Below, piece after piece: positions 10,501 through 21,142 of a stretch of DNA of 64,000 nucleotides (the stretch's first letter is position 1; the number at the start of each line of letters is the position of its first letter). This DNA is from Ectocarpus siliculosus (taxonomy: Eukaryota; Sar; Phaeophyceae; Ectocarpales; Ectocarpaceae), in contig FN648905.1 in NCBI GenBank assembly GCA_000310025.1, positions 274,748 through 338,747 of the forward strand. Reading direction: 5' to 3'. The notes beneath the pieces are model-generated. The model was given only the letters and a program-made list of their open reading frames with translations. It searched no databases and had not been told where the DNA came from. The translations under genes were made by a program, and so were the position numbers.

Positions 10501-12991
10501 TACTCCGGAGTGCCGGTCACCTTGATGCCCATCTGCTTAGCGGTCTCGTATACGGTCTTGGAGTTGGCATGGCCGAGGGAGCAGTGAAGATCGTTGTAGT
10601 TGATACTAGACTGCAGGCCAGGCCGTAGCATCGCCGCGACCATCGCGGGGGATTTGACGTGGTGGGGTAGGGGATCGACGCGAGTCCCCTGGATGTAATT
10701 TCCGTGCGGGAATTTGGTGAATTGCACTAGCCCCCCCCAAATCGATGCCCCATGCCGGTTGAGCTTGATCTCATGACGTTCCTGGATCTGGTTCAGCGAC
10801 AGAACATCTAGCGCCAAGTCCGGTACCACGCCAACATTCTTCAGCGTAACACGCACATCCTCATGGCAATGGAAAATCATATCCGAATCACCGAAGAACT
10901 CTACCGGGATAAGCTTGCCGTCGCCAAGCATGAGTAGCCGCTCCTCCGGGCGCGGTGGACTCCTGTTGTACACCTTTTCCCCGGAAGGGACCACGTGGAC
11001 CACGGCGCCAGAGTCTCCGAGGAAGACTGTGGAACCCGGGCGATGCGGGAAAAGGTTGGATATTTCGCGCGCAGGGGGGGATGAGGAGACGGAACAGACA
11101 AGGTGCATCGCGAAGAGACCGCCACCAAAGGTAACCTCGCCGTCGCCGCCAAGCGCCTCAGGAACCGCTCCCGCCGAGTCACTTGTCGCCATGGCACCGT
11201 TGGGCTGCAATCCGCCCTCGCCACCGTCCACGCCACCGCCGCCGTGGAAAATGTCGACAAACTCAAAGAAGGGCTCGGCCGGTGTCACAACCTGCTGCTG
11301 TACGATCGCCCCGTTGCCAACGCCGCCCCCACTACCGCTGCCGTCACCGCCGCTGCCGCCGCCACCACCGCCACCGGCCATCATGGCGTCACTGTAGTAC
11401 ATCCCATCGGCCGCCGGGATATCACGATATGGGGCGGCCGATGCATCCGTGGTGGCGTACGCGTACTCCGGATCGACAGCACCAGCAGAAGTGACGACGT
11501 TGAGGTGAGGGTGCCGGTTACTTTTGGCACAATTGCGCCACATGTGGCCGTATTGGCCGCAGGCGCCGCACGTACCTTCGAACCTGCGGGGGGCGGCGCA
11601 ATGCCCGGCGTGGTGGCCGTGCCTCCCACACCGCATGCATCGGTGCACTGTACCCATCGGCGCGCCGGGCGGAGGTGGTGACTCCGGCTGGTAGTACACG
11701 GCGTTACTACCGCAATCGTAGATCCCGCCAACCCCGATCATAGCGGACTGCTGCTGCTGCCGCTGCTGCTGTTGCGGCTGCCGGTACGGCTGCATCTGCG
11801 ACTGCTGTTGGTACGGCTGTTGCTGTCGCATCTGCTGCTGCGGTTGTTGGTACGGTTGTTGCATTTGTCGCTGCGGCTGCTGTGGCTGTCGGTACTGTTG
11901 CATCTGCGACTGCGGCTGTTGCTGTTGCCGCGGTTGCTGCTGCTGTTGGGCAACAGCTCCCCCAGAGGACCAGTATTGCCCGCGGCCGTCGCCGCTGTTA
12001 CCATTCCGCCGTTGGCCTCCGCCCCCCCCGCCCCCCCCGTTGCCGCCGTGCCCAAAACCACGGCCAACAACAAGAGCATGCGGGTTGGCGGAAACCGCTG
12101 GTGTCACAGCCGCCGACCTCATCTCGCTAGCCTTGAGCGTAGCATACCGACCACGCACGACGTCCTGCAGCTCAGCGCGGGTTAGATCACGCTTGGAAAG
12201 GCTACTGCGCTTCTCGACATCATAGCGTGCAGGGAGTTGACGGATGAGAATCTGCACAACCTCCAGCTCACTCTTGACAATCCCACAGCCCGCAACTTGG
12301 TCTCAAGCTGTGCAACGCGCGAGAAGAACACCTTGGGGTCCTCATCATCCTTCATTGTGATGTTGTCAAGCTCGGCGACAAGAAGCTGACAATCGGCTGG
12401 GTGGTTCGGCAAAAACCAATCCTCCATGATCCTCCACGCATCGGCCACGGAATGGCAAGAGTACAGGGTGTTCTCAAATGGGGCCCCCACCGCTGCCTCC
12501 AAGATAAAACCCCACATCCTCTTGTGCTCACCAACAAGCTTTGAGCCGAACTGGCGAGTCAGGTATCCGACGTCTTGACAACTCACAACGGGAACCTCAG
12601 CACTGCCGCCGATGGTATGCAGGAGATCATGGTTGTCCGCGTAGACCCGGAACCGTCTCCGCCAACTAAGAAAAGCGTCGGCGGTGCAATTTGACGGGAG
12701 TCTAGGCACAGGAGTTCTGACAATGGTACCTCCCAAAGGCAAACCCGGCACACCAGTACCACCACCGTGACTCACCCCACCTGGCCCCGTCGGCCCCACC
12801 GATGCAGATGGAGCCCCTCCAGTAGCAACTAGACCGTCGCCTCCTGGGCTGCCGGCAGGTGCACCCGCCGACTGCTGCTGTGCTGCCCGAACCTCCGCCG
12901 TCTCAGCCTTAGCAGCCTCTATAGCTCGCAGCGCCTCATCCAGCCTCGCGCGCACAGCTGCAATATCCTCCGTACCCCCACCATCCGACAT
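7513..12991 (-). pseudogene. Copia gag-pol polyprotein, broken
   Basis: The start is the ATG at 12991 (MSDGGG). Gag has the UBN2-like helical part, a Gln-rich stretch (about 11745-11950) and two CCHC knuckles (CMRCGRHGHHAGHC and CGACGQYGHMWRNC). Then come protease with GDSG, integrase with HHCC and D (MDLAGP), D (TDNGTEW) and E (RVERR), RT with a HVDD box, and RNase H ending in the KHIDIRHHFIRE signature. Breaks: a one-base loss near 12285 in gag, an in-frame TAG at 9657-9659, another TAG at 8994-8996, and a frame change near 8480-8500 just after HVDD. The stretch between integrase and RT is a 34-residue Ala-rich repeat. RT and RNase H motifs are otherwise well kept, so inactivation looks fairly recent, as the near-identical LTRs also suggest. 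It would make virus-like particles and cDNA if intact. Confidence 0.92.
9356..9655. repeat. GC-rich ~102-bp minisatellite in copia pol
   Basis: GGAGCTGCTGCCGATG recurs at about 9376, 9478 and 9589. On minus, in frame with pol, it encodes an Ala/Gly/Pro repeat of 34 residues (37 in the third spacing). It sits between the integrase and RT modules, where copia proteins have a variable linker. Confidence 0.85.
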
Positions 12992-13233
12992 ATCTAACTA
13001 AACCCCTAAACCTGCTGTCCCAGCCTCGAAGTGCTGTCCCAGCTATAAAACTTGCTGTCCCGGTCCCCGCAATGGCCACCGCACCAGCTACACAATGCTG
13101 CTGTCCTCGCCCCCGTTGGCCGCGATCCCAGCTTGAAGAAATATAGAAGAAAAGTGTCGACCGCTCCGTTGACCCGGCTCACACAGCTCAGACGCCAATA
13201 CCCACTACCAACACCAGGCCATACAATATATTG

Positions 13234-13424
13234 TGTTTGGGTGCGGTAGCCCGTCAGAGGCCGAAAGAGAAAGAAGGTTGACTCAAGACCTTGGTTGATT
13301 AGAGAGTGGCATGCACGGCGGAGGCACGAGGGGCCCCGCATGTATCATGTCCATCATACACAAACATCATCCACGTAACCCCCGGAGGCCCCGTACATCA
13401 GTATCCTGCTGAGCACCCCAAACA
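13234..13424 (-). repeat. Copia-A 5' LTR
   Basis: Partner of the 191-bp LTR at 6624-6814. As the element reads on minus, this is the promoter-bearing copy. Confidence 0.95.
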
Positions 13425-13429
13425 TCATC
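13425..13429. repeat. Copia-A target duplication (right)
   Basis: TCATC next to the LTR end at 13424, identical to 6619-6623. Confidence 0.9.
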
Positions 13430-13570
13430 AGAAGATTTGAAAGATTTCGTAGAAAATGTTTGGTTGGGAGATCGACACATTTCGTAGAACGTTGTTTTAT
13501 TGGGAGATGGTTTGAATTGGAATGAATGGCACATGGTTTCCGTTTCGATGCGTAGTTTGATTAATTGCCG
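13430..13570 (+). mobile_element. Copia-B 3' untranslated remnant (middle piece)
   Basis: Joining the base before the left TCATC to this stretch restores similarity to the complement of ~6860-6960 of copia-A. An example is AGATTTGAAAGATTT against AGACTTTGAAAGCTTT, then TTTGAATTGGAATGAATGG against TTTGAAGTGGAATGGTGG. It ends at ATTGCCG, where the Ngaro-like element begins, and copia-B resumes at 21078 with TACCTGTGGCA. Confidence 0.55.
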
Positions 13571-13779
13571 TTTGTTATAGGCTCAAGAATCCTGGCATTA
13601 TTTTTCTAATCTTCTACGTGAAAAATGATGAAAACCCGAGACAATATAGATCACATGTATCCGAACCGTACCTCCACTCTTCTGGGTCCTGCCCCTACGA
13701 TGTCCCTATACGATACTCGAATTCACGACTCAGCCAATCCGGTACGAGAATAGCCTCTTCCAAGCTATCTGAAAGCCAC
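13571..13779 (-). repeat. Split direct repeat B2
   Basis: About 209 bp, closely matching 14090-14299. It starts TTTGTTATAGGCTCAAGAA and ends at the shared AAGCTATCTGAAA. It forms the 3' end of the element on minus. Confidence 0.85.
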
Positions 13780-13880
13780 TATTATTACACTACTACGTGG
13801 AAAACTACACGACGTTGACCCGATCAACTTTGTGCAACCTGATTCCCTCCCTCTCTTGAGCGCTACGGTGGGCGGGTGGG

Positions 13881-14092
13881 AAAACCGATCAAGGCCCTAA
13901 CTTCCACGCTCCTTCCTCTCGCTTCCTCAACTAGTTGTTTGACTGCACTAGCGTTCTCTTCCCCGAGACGCGGGTGCACAAGAAGACTGAAGACTTTGCA
14001 CGCAGGGGACGCTCAGCGCCCGTCCCCTGCTTTCTTTCGAATTCAACAAACGCCTTCCACAAACAACGCTTTCCTTCTGAACGCTACATTTT
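13881..14092 (-). repeat. Split direct repeat A2
   Basis: About 212 bp matching 20864-21077 (A1), from GATCAAGGCCCTA through CTGAACGCTACATTTT. It adjoins B1. Confidence 0.88.
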
Positions 14093-14299
14093 GTTATAGG
14101 CTCAAGAATTCTGGCATTATTTTTCTAATCTTCGACGTGAACAATGATGAAAACCCGAGACAATATAGATCACATGTATCCGAACCGTACCTCCACTCTT
14201 CTGGGTCCTGCCCCTACGATGTCCCTGTACGATACTCGAATTCACGACTCAGCCATCCGGTACGAGAATAGCCTCTTCCAAGCTATCTGAAAACCACGC
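14090..14299 (-). repeat. Split direct repeat B1
   Basis: Copy of 13571-13779 lying between the recombinase stop and A2, which completes the B1-A2-B2 block diagnostic of split direct repeat elements. Confidence 0.88.
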
Positions 14300-14330
14300 C
14301 ATTGTGCAGGCTGAGTGTACTGTTTTACTC

Positions 14331-15562
14331 TCATCTTCCTCCTGTAAGTCCCACGGAAACCGCTTCTGCTCCTTCTCCCGCTTCCCTTACGTACACCATG
14401 AACGCTCGCGACTTCCAGCGCCCAGCCCGCTGAATCTGCAAGTCCGACACGCCTTGCGCGGCTAATTGCGTGGCGCCACCAATGCGACCCGAGTGCAATG
14501 CGTACTGTACCGGATCCTTCCCTGCACAAGCAACCATCCTCCTCAGCGCGACTACAGCTTCCACGCGAGTAACCACCTTCCACCCAGATGCACCCATCCT
14601 CGTCATCAAAGGGGCGCGTCCGGGAAGGCTCGGGTGTACGTTCAGGAGCTCCACGATCGCTTCGAAGGCTCCGAAAGGCGCCCTACCAGCTTCCTCCGAC
14701 CTCGGGCTGCGGGTGCGTGTGATCGTGCATCCCTCTCGATTCTGATCTACTTTTGACGCCACGAAATGAATCGTGACTGAATCCGCGCGCGCTCTGTCTT
14801 CAGTCTCCACTTGAGTGTCTCCTTGAAAGAACCTCAAGCAGTCACGCGTCAAACAGAAATCTGGATGGACGAGGCCGTTCGCGTACGCGAACAATTCTGA
14901 AGCTCGGCACAAGAGAAAATACGACAGCGTCAGTCCTAACCAGAAAACTTTTCCTCCATCCGGAGCGCTCGCAACCGTATGGTAGCCTTGCGACAACATA
15001 TCGACCACGTGAGGGGCAGCCTCAGTTGCGCTTGCTTGCCCGTCATCCCTCGAATGCGATCAATCCCTTTCCCTGCCGCCGTAATCATACAGTGCGACGT
15101 GGGAGGCTCCCACCCCGTACATAGCTTATGATAAAACTTGATAGCCGCGAGGTATCCCCGAACTGTGGACTGCTGGTTGTTGAACGAAAACAAACGACAC
15201 GTCATAAATTCGAGGAGGAGCGCGATGATCTCGGGCTCGTCCATCGAATTCAACCACGGTTCTTTACCCTTGTGTTTCATAAATTCCAACCATGTCTTCC
15301 ACTTCGCGGCATACACCTTGTGCGTGCTTCCCCCGATCGACGCGCTCACTAAAGTATCCACCAACCGCGCGACTTCCGTGCTCATACCCCCTCCTTCCTG
15401 CCCTGTTCCTGAAGCGTCCGTAAGCGGAGGGTTCGAGGAAAGGTTGGAGGTCACGGGGGTTGTTTTGTCGATGATTTGTTTTAGTGAGGTGTCATCATGA
15501 GATTCCATAACGTTCGATCGTGACGAGGTTGTAGGTTCTTTTTCTGCAGCACGAAGGAACAC
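14331..15562 (-). pseudogene. Tyrosine recombinase of the Ngaro-like element, frameshifted
   Basis: Two overlapping frames encode one protein. 15562-14936 gives the SAM-like core-binding half, and 15008-14331 gives the catalytic half. The catalytic set is visible: Arg in LLCRASELFAY, His-x-x-Arg in ALHSGRIGGAT, and the nucleophile Tyr in GRWKSRAFMVYVRE. The frames change near 15005 (CTCACGTGGTCGATATG), where one missing G would restore continuity, so this copy is probably inactive. The gene overlaps the end of the RT/RNase H frame by about 80 bp. It would integrate the circular cDNA without target duplication. The stop is a TGA at 14331-14333. Confidence 0.88.
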
Positions 15563-18500
15563 ATGTTTTCTCCGCGTGAACCGAGTGGTATCTCACGCCA
15601 ATCGTTTGTGTTGGTGAATTGTCGGACCCTATCGGATAGTTCCGACCTCGGCCATCGAGAAATCCCGTCCGCGAGCGTGTTTTGTACGCCCGGGATGTGT
15701 TTTGCCTCGTAACTCCATTCTCCCGAAATCTCGAGTCGTCCTAGCATTCTCATCATCAAACACGCGCGTTTGTCTCTGGCCCCGCCGCACCGGTTTGACC
15801 ATGTGACGGCCGCCATGTTGTCACCGCGCATCAAGACAGGGTCGTTGTTATTTTTTGGGCGATCCCCTACGAGACTGTGCATTACCCAGGCGGTCATAAC
15901 CATGCCCACGAGTTCGAGTAGATTGATCGTGACGCTGCAGGTCTCCCGACGCGCGGCCTTTTGTTTCAATTCGGTTGCGAAGTCCAAGGGCAAGTCGTAT
16001 CTCCAAAACACCCTTTTCTCTGGACAGAAGCCGCCAATGGCGTCGAAACTAGCGTCTGATAGATAAAGTCGTTTTGGCTGGCGTTTTACGACACCGTAGC
16101 ACGGGGCGTTCAGCGACTCTCCAGCTGTGAGCAATTCGTATTCGATTGCCCACCTGAAAAAATCCAGGTCGTCGTGGAACTCTCTCCCTAGTTCTACAAC
16201 GTGGCTACAGTTTCTCGTGTGTTTCCTGTGGAGTCCTGTGAGTCTCAGCAACCTCCAGACGAAGTACTTTCCGGCCCGAACCACGTACGTGAGGTTCCAC
16301 AGCTTCCCGGCTATGCTAAACACTTCTTGCGCTGTCGCTTCACGCTTGTGGCGCGGCCAGTCGATTTCTACGGCTGTTTTTATCGCCTCTGCTTTCTTCG
16401 TCGTCAAAGAGATTTTTAGGTCGTGCGAGTCGATGACGAACCCTAAGAATTCAAGCTGCGTGTCCCAGTTCGAACTCTTCTTCGGCGCGAGTATAGGAGT
16501 CTCCCCCGGTTCTCCCGGGCCGAACAAGCGAACGTAGTCTGATGCTAAAGACGCGGACACAGTCAGCGCTGACAAGTCGTCGGCCGATTGCTGGGTTCTC
16601 AGGAGGCCGTGATCATCTACGTAAACGACTGACATGAAATTGCTCGAGCGATCGCCTCCTTTTGTGGCGTGAACTGTGGCGTCATCCGGCACGGGCGTAG
16701 GGTCGCCTTCCTCCCACGGTTCGACGATTTTTACGTGCTTCATCATGTTTACTCCTTCGGGCAGCAACTACACGCTGTCGAGATTGGTATTACAGTGCGA
16801 GTGTTCAGCCGCGGACGCCATAACTCCGAAATGTCCCGGCGAGCCGGTCCAACCGAAAGTCAGGCGGAAATCGATGACGACGAGGTCGTCGACTACGTAG
16901 CTGAAGTTGTGTGCTTGCTCAGGTTCTACTCGAATGTTGCGATAGGCGTCGTTGACGTCCGTCGTTGACATGAGGATGCGGAGCTTTGGGTTTTTGGCTC
17001 GCAGGCTAACTAGCTCCGACAGGAATTTTGGCAGGGCTTCGGCGCAGAGGCTAGGGGGTACACTGTCGACGCCTGTGTCAGCGTTGAGACCTCCTTTTAC
17101 TCCTTTGTTGTCAGGGTCGAAAGACAAGTCGTTGATTATCCTAACCTTGTGGGTAACGACCGCTCCCAGCGGCGACACGCGGAGGTTTGGGATTTCATAC
17201 GCCGCCGATTTTTGAATAACGAGGCATCTCTCTCTTCGTACGTCCTCTGCGAGTTTCTTCCAAATGAGTGGTAGGTGCTCGTCAGCCGACCGGTGGTTTC
17301 CGTAGTTCAGTGCGCTTGCAAGGTCCGCTTTGGACGGGGCGGCACTCACTGGTACCCCTCCAGTAACGATTGTCATCAGCTCTTCGATCTGTGGAAAACC
17401 TTTTAGGTCCCCAAAATATTGTCTGACGTGGTTCGGGTCTACCGGTGGTGTGACCAGGGTTCCGCCGAGCGACCGTGCTACCTTCCCTACCGAACCACGG
17501 TTGTCTCGCATCATTTGCGTGCAAACCTCTGCTAGTTGATACAGAATTCGTTCTCTCTCTGGTTGTTCGAGGTTTGTTTTTCCGAGTATTGCTCTGTCCT
17601 CGTGCCACCTCGCCACGTGTTTTCGCTGTGTTTCACTGCGCCCTAGGCCATTGGGAATCGATGATGACCCGACGTGGGGAGGGCTACGATGACGCAAGAC
17701 TCGTTGTTCCGTGCTGTTGGTCGAGTGCAGTCCTACAGGGGTAAAGTGTGCGTGGTGCGTGAGAGACGGTTGTCGTCGTAGTGCCGACCCTTGGACCTTT
17801 GCTGGTAGGGTGGGACTTCGAGGACAGCTCGTGTCTGACGCGCCAGGCGCGGTGACCGAAGTGAGAAACGTCGATCGTGCCTCGTCTGGTACACGTGCCT
17901 CGTGGGGCTGTGTGCGAGACGGGTGATGCGCCGCCGCTGACGCGTTCAAGGGTGCTGGCGGCGTTGGAGACGTTGGCTGCAGCGCGTCTGACACGGAATA
18001 CCCCGGGGGGCGTGTGAGAGGCGAGGCGAGCCCCGTGTCCGAATCGCCGACTTCTACGCGTTGTGGGAGAGACGGAAGTCTCCCTGTGTCCGACACACAT
18101 CCGTCTGCGGCTTGTGTGGGAGACAGGTGACATGACATGTCTACCATTCTGGTCAGCGGTGATGCCTGTCGGCCTGCTTCGCGTGTTCGTGGCGGGATCT
18201 CGTCAATTCGTGTAGGGAACGGTGGTTGTGTCGACATTTCGAGGGCGCTGGGCCTGGAGTGTGGGGACAACCTACTATCCGGTCGTACAGGTGGGCTAGA
18301 TTCGGCTACGTCGAGGTTTGTGGAGCTATCAGACGGGTTCGTGTGGTTGGTCCACCTATACCTTGCTGCGCGACCGCTGCTGCTCAACGTGAGTTGTGTA
18401 TTGCGCTGGAGCTGCTGTGTAGGGGTAAAATGTGCGTGATGCGTGAGAGACGGTTGTCGTCGTAGTGCCGACCCTTGGACCTTTTCTGGTAGGGTGGGAC

Positions 18501-19233
18501 TTCGAGGACAGCTCGTGTCTGACGCGCCAGGCGCGGTGACCGAAGTGAGAAGCGCCGATCGTGCCTCGTCTGGTACACGTGCCTCGTGGGGCTGTGTGCG
18601 AGACGGGTGATGCGTCGCCGCTGACGCGTTCAAGGCTGCTAGGGGCGTTGGAGACGTTGGCTGCAGCGCGTCTGACACGGAATACCCCGGGGGGCGTGCG
18701 AGAGGCGAGGCGAGCCCCGTGTCCGAATCGCCGACTTCTACGCGTTGTGGGAGAGACGAAAGTCTCCCTGTGTCCGACACACATCCGTCTGCGGCTTGTG
18801 TGGGAGACAGGTGACATGACATGTCTATCATTCTGGTAAGCGGTGATACTCGTTGGTCTGCTTCGCGTGTTCGTGGCGGGATCTCGTCAATTCGTGTAGG
18901 AAACGGTGGTTGTGTCGACATTTCGAGGGTGCTGGCCCTGGAGTGTGGGGACAACCTACTATCCGATCGTACAGGTGGGCAAGATTCGGCTACGTCGAGG
19001 TTTGTGGAGCTACCAGACGGGTTCGTGTGGTTGGTCCACCTATACCTTGCTGCTCGACCGCTATTGCTCAACTTGAGTTGCTCACCGTGAAACAGGGCCG
19101 GCGAAACCGACCCCGGCGTGGGCGCGTCCCGAGGCCCCACGGACCTGGCGACGTCGGCGAACCAGGTACCAGCGTGTCCTGACTCCCCTCCCGCACCTAC
19201 TGTCGGCCCTGCCGTATGGTAGAGCCCAACCTG
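15481..19233 (-). pseudogene. RT-RNase H polyprotein of the Ngaro-like element
   Basis: The frame begins right after the gag UGA and has no nearby ATG, which suggests expression as a gag fusion. The N-terminal ~480 residues are Ser/Pro/Thr-rich and contain a 228-residue tandem duplication. RT follows: DVNDAYR (motif A), FGWTGSPGHFG (motif B) and YVDD (motif C). RNase H shows SDASFDAIGG, INLLELVG, GDNMAAVTW and NTLADGISRW. An in-frame TAG at 16768-16770 separates motifs A/B from YVDD, which destroys the polymerase unless it is read through. Because it sits inside the fold rather than between domains, I read it as a nonsense mutation. The RT is of the DIRS/Ngaro type. Confidence 0.88.
17741..19080 (-). 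repeat. 684-bp in-frame tandem duplication in pol
   Basis: 17741-18424 and 18425-19080 are near-identical copies offset by 684 bp, exactly 228 codons. The encoded segment is disordered, rich in Ser, Pro, Thr and Arg, with short repeated phrases such as HLSPTQAADGCVSDTGR. The divergence is small, so the duplication is recent. Confidence 0.9.
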
Positions 19234-19236
19234 TCA
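19234..19236 (-). promoter_or_regulatory. In-frame UGA between gag and pol (possible readthrough)
   Basis: Codons read TTC-TGA-CAG with gag and pol in the same frame and no other stop for over 800 codons downstream. A C directly after the stop favours leaky termination in many eukaryotes. Because this copy has other nonsense damage, a mutation cannot be excluded. Confidence 0.45.
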
Positions 19237-20457
19237 GAAACCTCCCCTCCCCCCACCGCCCCTCCCTCCGGCGCCGCGCCCCTGGTTCCCTCCTCCACCG
19301 CCCGTGCCACCGTTGACCGTCATGCTGAAGTTGCCCACACTGGGCTGACGAAGCTGCGGCTGCTGCTGCTGCTGCTGCTGCTGCGATGGTAGCGGCTGCG
19401 GCGCCGCCGCCTGCTGCGGCGGGGCCTGCGGGGGTGGCGGGACCTGCGGGGGTGGGGAAGCGGCGGAGGTGGCGGGGGCGGGACCGGCGTGTACGTGGTG
19501 GAGTTGGCAATCTGGAGTGCGGCACTGGCGGCTGAACCACCATCCCTTGCAAAAACCGGGGGAGCACGTCGGGGTCGTGGTAGTGGTCCGCTGCCGCTTG
19601 GTTGTCGCTGTCTTGGCCCCGGTCGTTCCGATCTTCCGCTTTGCACTCATGGCGGGGGCGAGGGCGGCGGCCACGGTGGGGAGAGGCCATTGGGCTGCCT
19701 TTTCCGCGAGACTCTGGGTGTGATCTTCCTCGAGCAAGGTCTTAAGGAGCTTGAATCGCGGAAATGGGACGGCATCCGTGGCGTCCGCGGTGGGGGGGCC
19801 GTCCTGGTGCGTCCGGCGTAGGTCGTATGCCATCTTGTGTAAAATGCGGAAACCGTCTTCCAAGCCGCGGTTGATGGCATCCAGGAGGGCGTTGCGGACC
19901 CGGTTTTCATGGGGCTGAAGGCCTGTGTAGTGGAGGGTGAGGTACGTAGCCAGCTTCCTTGTAATCCATGCGAACTCCGCCCTCCAGGCCGCGACGCGAA
20001 GCTTGGCATTCTCCTCGGCCGTGTCCATGCCGTACTCGATCGTTTTGAACAGCACGGTGATGAAGGTGTCGAAGTGGACCGTCACGGGCATGGCAGCGAG
20101 GGTGGCGTTGGCGGACTTGGGCGGGAAACAGTGCTCGATTTTTATGTCCCGTCAGGCTGCACATCTGTTTCCCTCCCTGCTCTGTGATGTGTGAGTATTC
20201 GCCGGCGACCATTTTAACGAAGGGCACGTCGACCGGGGCGCGAGTGTCGAATCCGCCCCGCGCGAGGAGCCACAGGGGGCCCGTCGCTTTCCAGTCCTCA
20301 GCCCTCAGCTTCTCCGTCATCTTCGACCCCGCGGTCGCCGGGGCGGGCGGCGCGGCGCTAGGGGCCACCACCGGTGCGTTGGCGGGAGGAAGAATGCCGC
20401 CGGCGGGTTGTTGCTGCTGCTGCTGTGGCTGCTGCTGCTGTTGTGGCTGCTGCTGGA

Positions 20458-20489
<32 letters not shown>

Positions 20490-20860
20490 AGGATCTGTCC
20501 CTGCTGCGCCGCCTGTTGGTGTAAGGCCGCCGTTTGAGCTTGGTGAGCGTTCATGAACTGGGTGAGCATGGCCTGGATACCGCCGAGTGGGTTCGCGCCG
20601 GCACCCTCCTCTGGTCCGTTGTTTGCAGGGGGGGCGTCGCCGCCGTTGTGCTCGGCTGCCGGGGGAGCGGCTGCAGCTGCGGCTGCGTCGGCGACTGCGA
20701 CAGCGGCTGCGGCAGCGTTTACAACGGCGGCAGCGTCTGCGGCGGCGGCGTTGGGTGCAGCGGCGTTGGCTGCGGCGCCGTCGTACGCGGGTGCGGCTTC
20801 GGCCGCGGCTGCGTCTGCTGCTATCTTTGCCTGGACCGCATTTTGCACTGATGGATCCAT
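19234..20860 (-). pseudogene. Gag of the Ngaro-like element, frameshifted
   Basis: The start is the ATG at 20860 in ACCATGG, just inside A1. The N-terminal part is a long Ala-rich stretch followed by poly-Gln (about 20405-20500). The frame changes between roughly 20150 and 20095, where the first frame runs into GHKNRALFPA and the second continues as KSANATLAAMPVTVHFDTF. The second half carries a helical core, a Cys/His cluster (CSPGFCKGWW...CRTPDCQLHH) that may bind nucleic acid, a further Gln run (about 19360-19385) and a Gly/Arg-rich tail. It ends at a UGA (19234-19236) followed directly by the pol frame. Confidence 0.8.
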
Positions 20861-20863
20861 GGT

Positions 20864-21077
20864 AAAATCGATCAAGGCCCTATAACTTCCACGCTCCTTC
20901 CTCTCGCTTCCTCAACTAGTTGTTTGAATGCACTAGCGTTCTCTTCCCCGAGACGCGGGTGCACAAGAAGACTGAAGACTTTGCACGCAGGGGACGCTCA
21001 GCGCCCGTCCCCTGCTTTCCTTCGAATTCAACAAACGCCTTCCACGAACAACGCTTTCCTTCTGAACGCTACATTTT
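20864..21077 (-). repeat. Split direct repeat A1
   Basis: About 214 bp, nearly identical to 13881-14092. It forms the 5' end of the element on minus and stops 4 bp before the gag ATG at 20860, so it acts as the leader. Confidence 0.88.
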
Positions 21078-21142
21078 TACCTGTGGCAATGATAATCGTG
21101 ACGGGGATTTCGTAGATCGTATCTCGTACCGAGCAGGGGGGC
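21078..21142 (+). mobile_element. Copia-B 3' untranslated remnant (right piece)
   Basis: It continues copia-B after the Ngaro-like insertion. TTCGTAGATCGTATCTCGTACC and the following G-run match the complement of about 6815-6860 in copia-A, directly before the LTR. Confidence 0.65.

Larger units (their letters stand above)
6624..13424 (-). mobile_element. Copia-A, full-length Ty1/copia retrotransposon
   Basis: The element is bounded by two 191-bp LTRs (6624-6814 and 13234-13424) that differ at about three positions. Each LTR begins TGTTTGGG and ends CCCCAAACA. The 5-bp target duplication TCATC is perfect (6619-6623 and 13425-13429). The internal order on the minus strand is gag, protease, integrase, RT, RNase H, which is diagnostic of copia. 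The reading frame is broken at four or more places, so this copy is non-autonomous now. I could not identify a primer binding site with confidence. It is inserted in the 3' untranslated region of copia-B. Confidence 0.95.
13571..21077 (-). mobile_element. Ngaro-like tyrosine-recombinase retrotransposon
   Basis: Read on minus the order is A1 repeat, gag, RT/RNase H, tyrosine recombinase, then B1, A2 and B2. This split direct repeat layout, a recombinase in place of a DDE integrase, and the absence of a DAM-like methyltransferase domain fit Ngaro elements better than DIRS1 or PAT. There is no target duplication, as expected for a recombinase-mediated insertion, and a short run of T is shared by both junctions. 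The copy is defective: a gag frame change, an in-frame TAG inside RT and a frame change in the recombinase. It interrupts the copia-B 3' untranslated region. Confidence 0.88.

Noticed and set aside
11100-12185. Plus-strand open frames opposite copia gag (Leu/Arg- or Ala-rich)
   Set aside because: They are antisense of Gln- and Gly-rich gag codons. The minus strand has two CCHC knuckles and the protease motif.
16768-16770. UAG reassigned to an amino acid in this genome
   Set aside because: Several decayed frames have in-frame UAG, but UAG is the natural terminator of the intact gypsy pol (32368) and of the DDE transposase (27230), with non-coding sequence after each.
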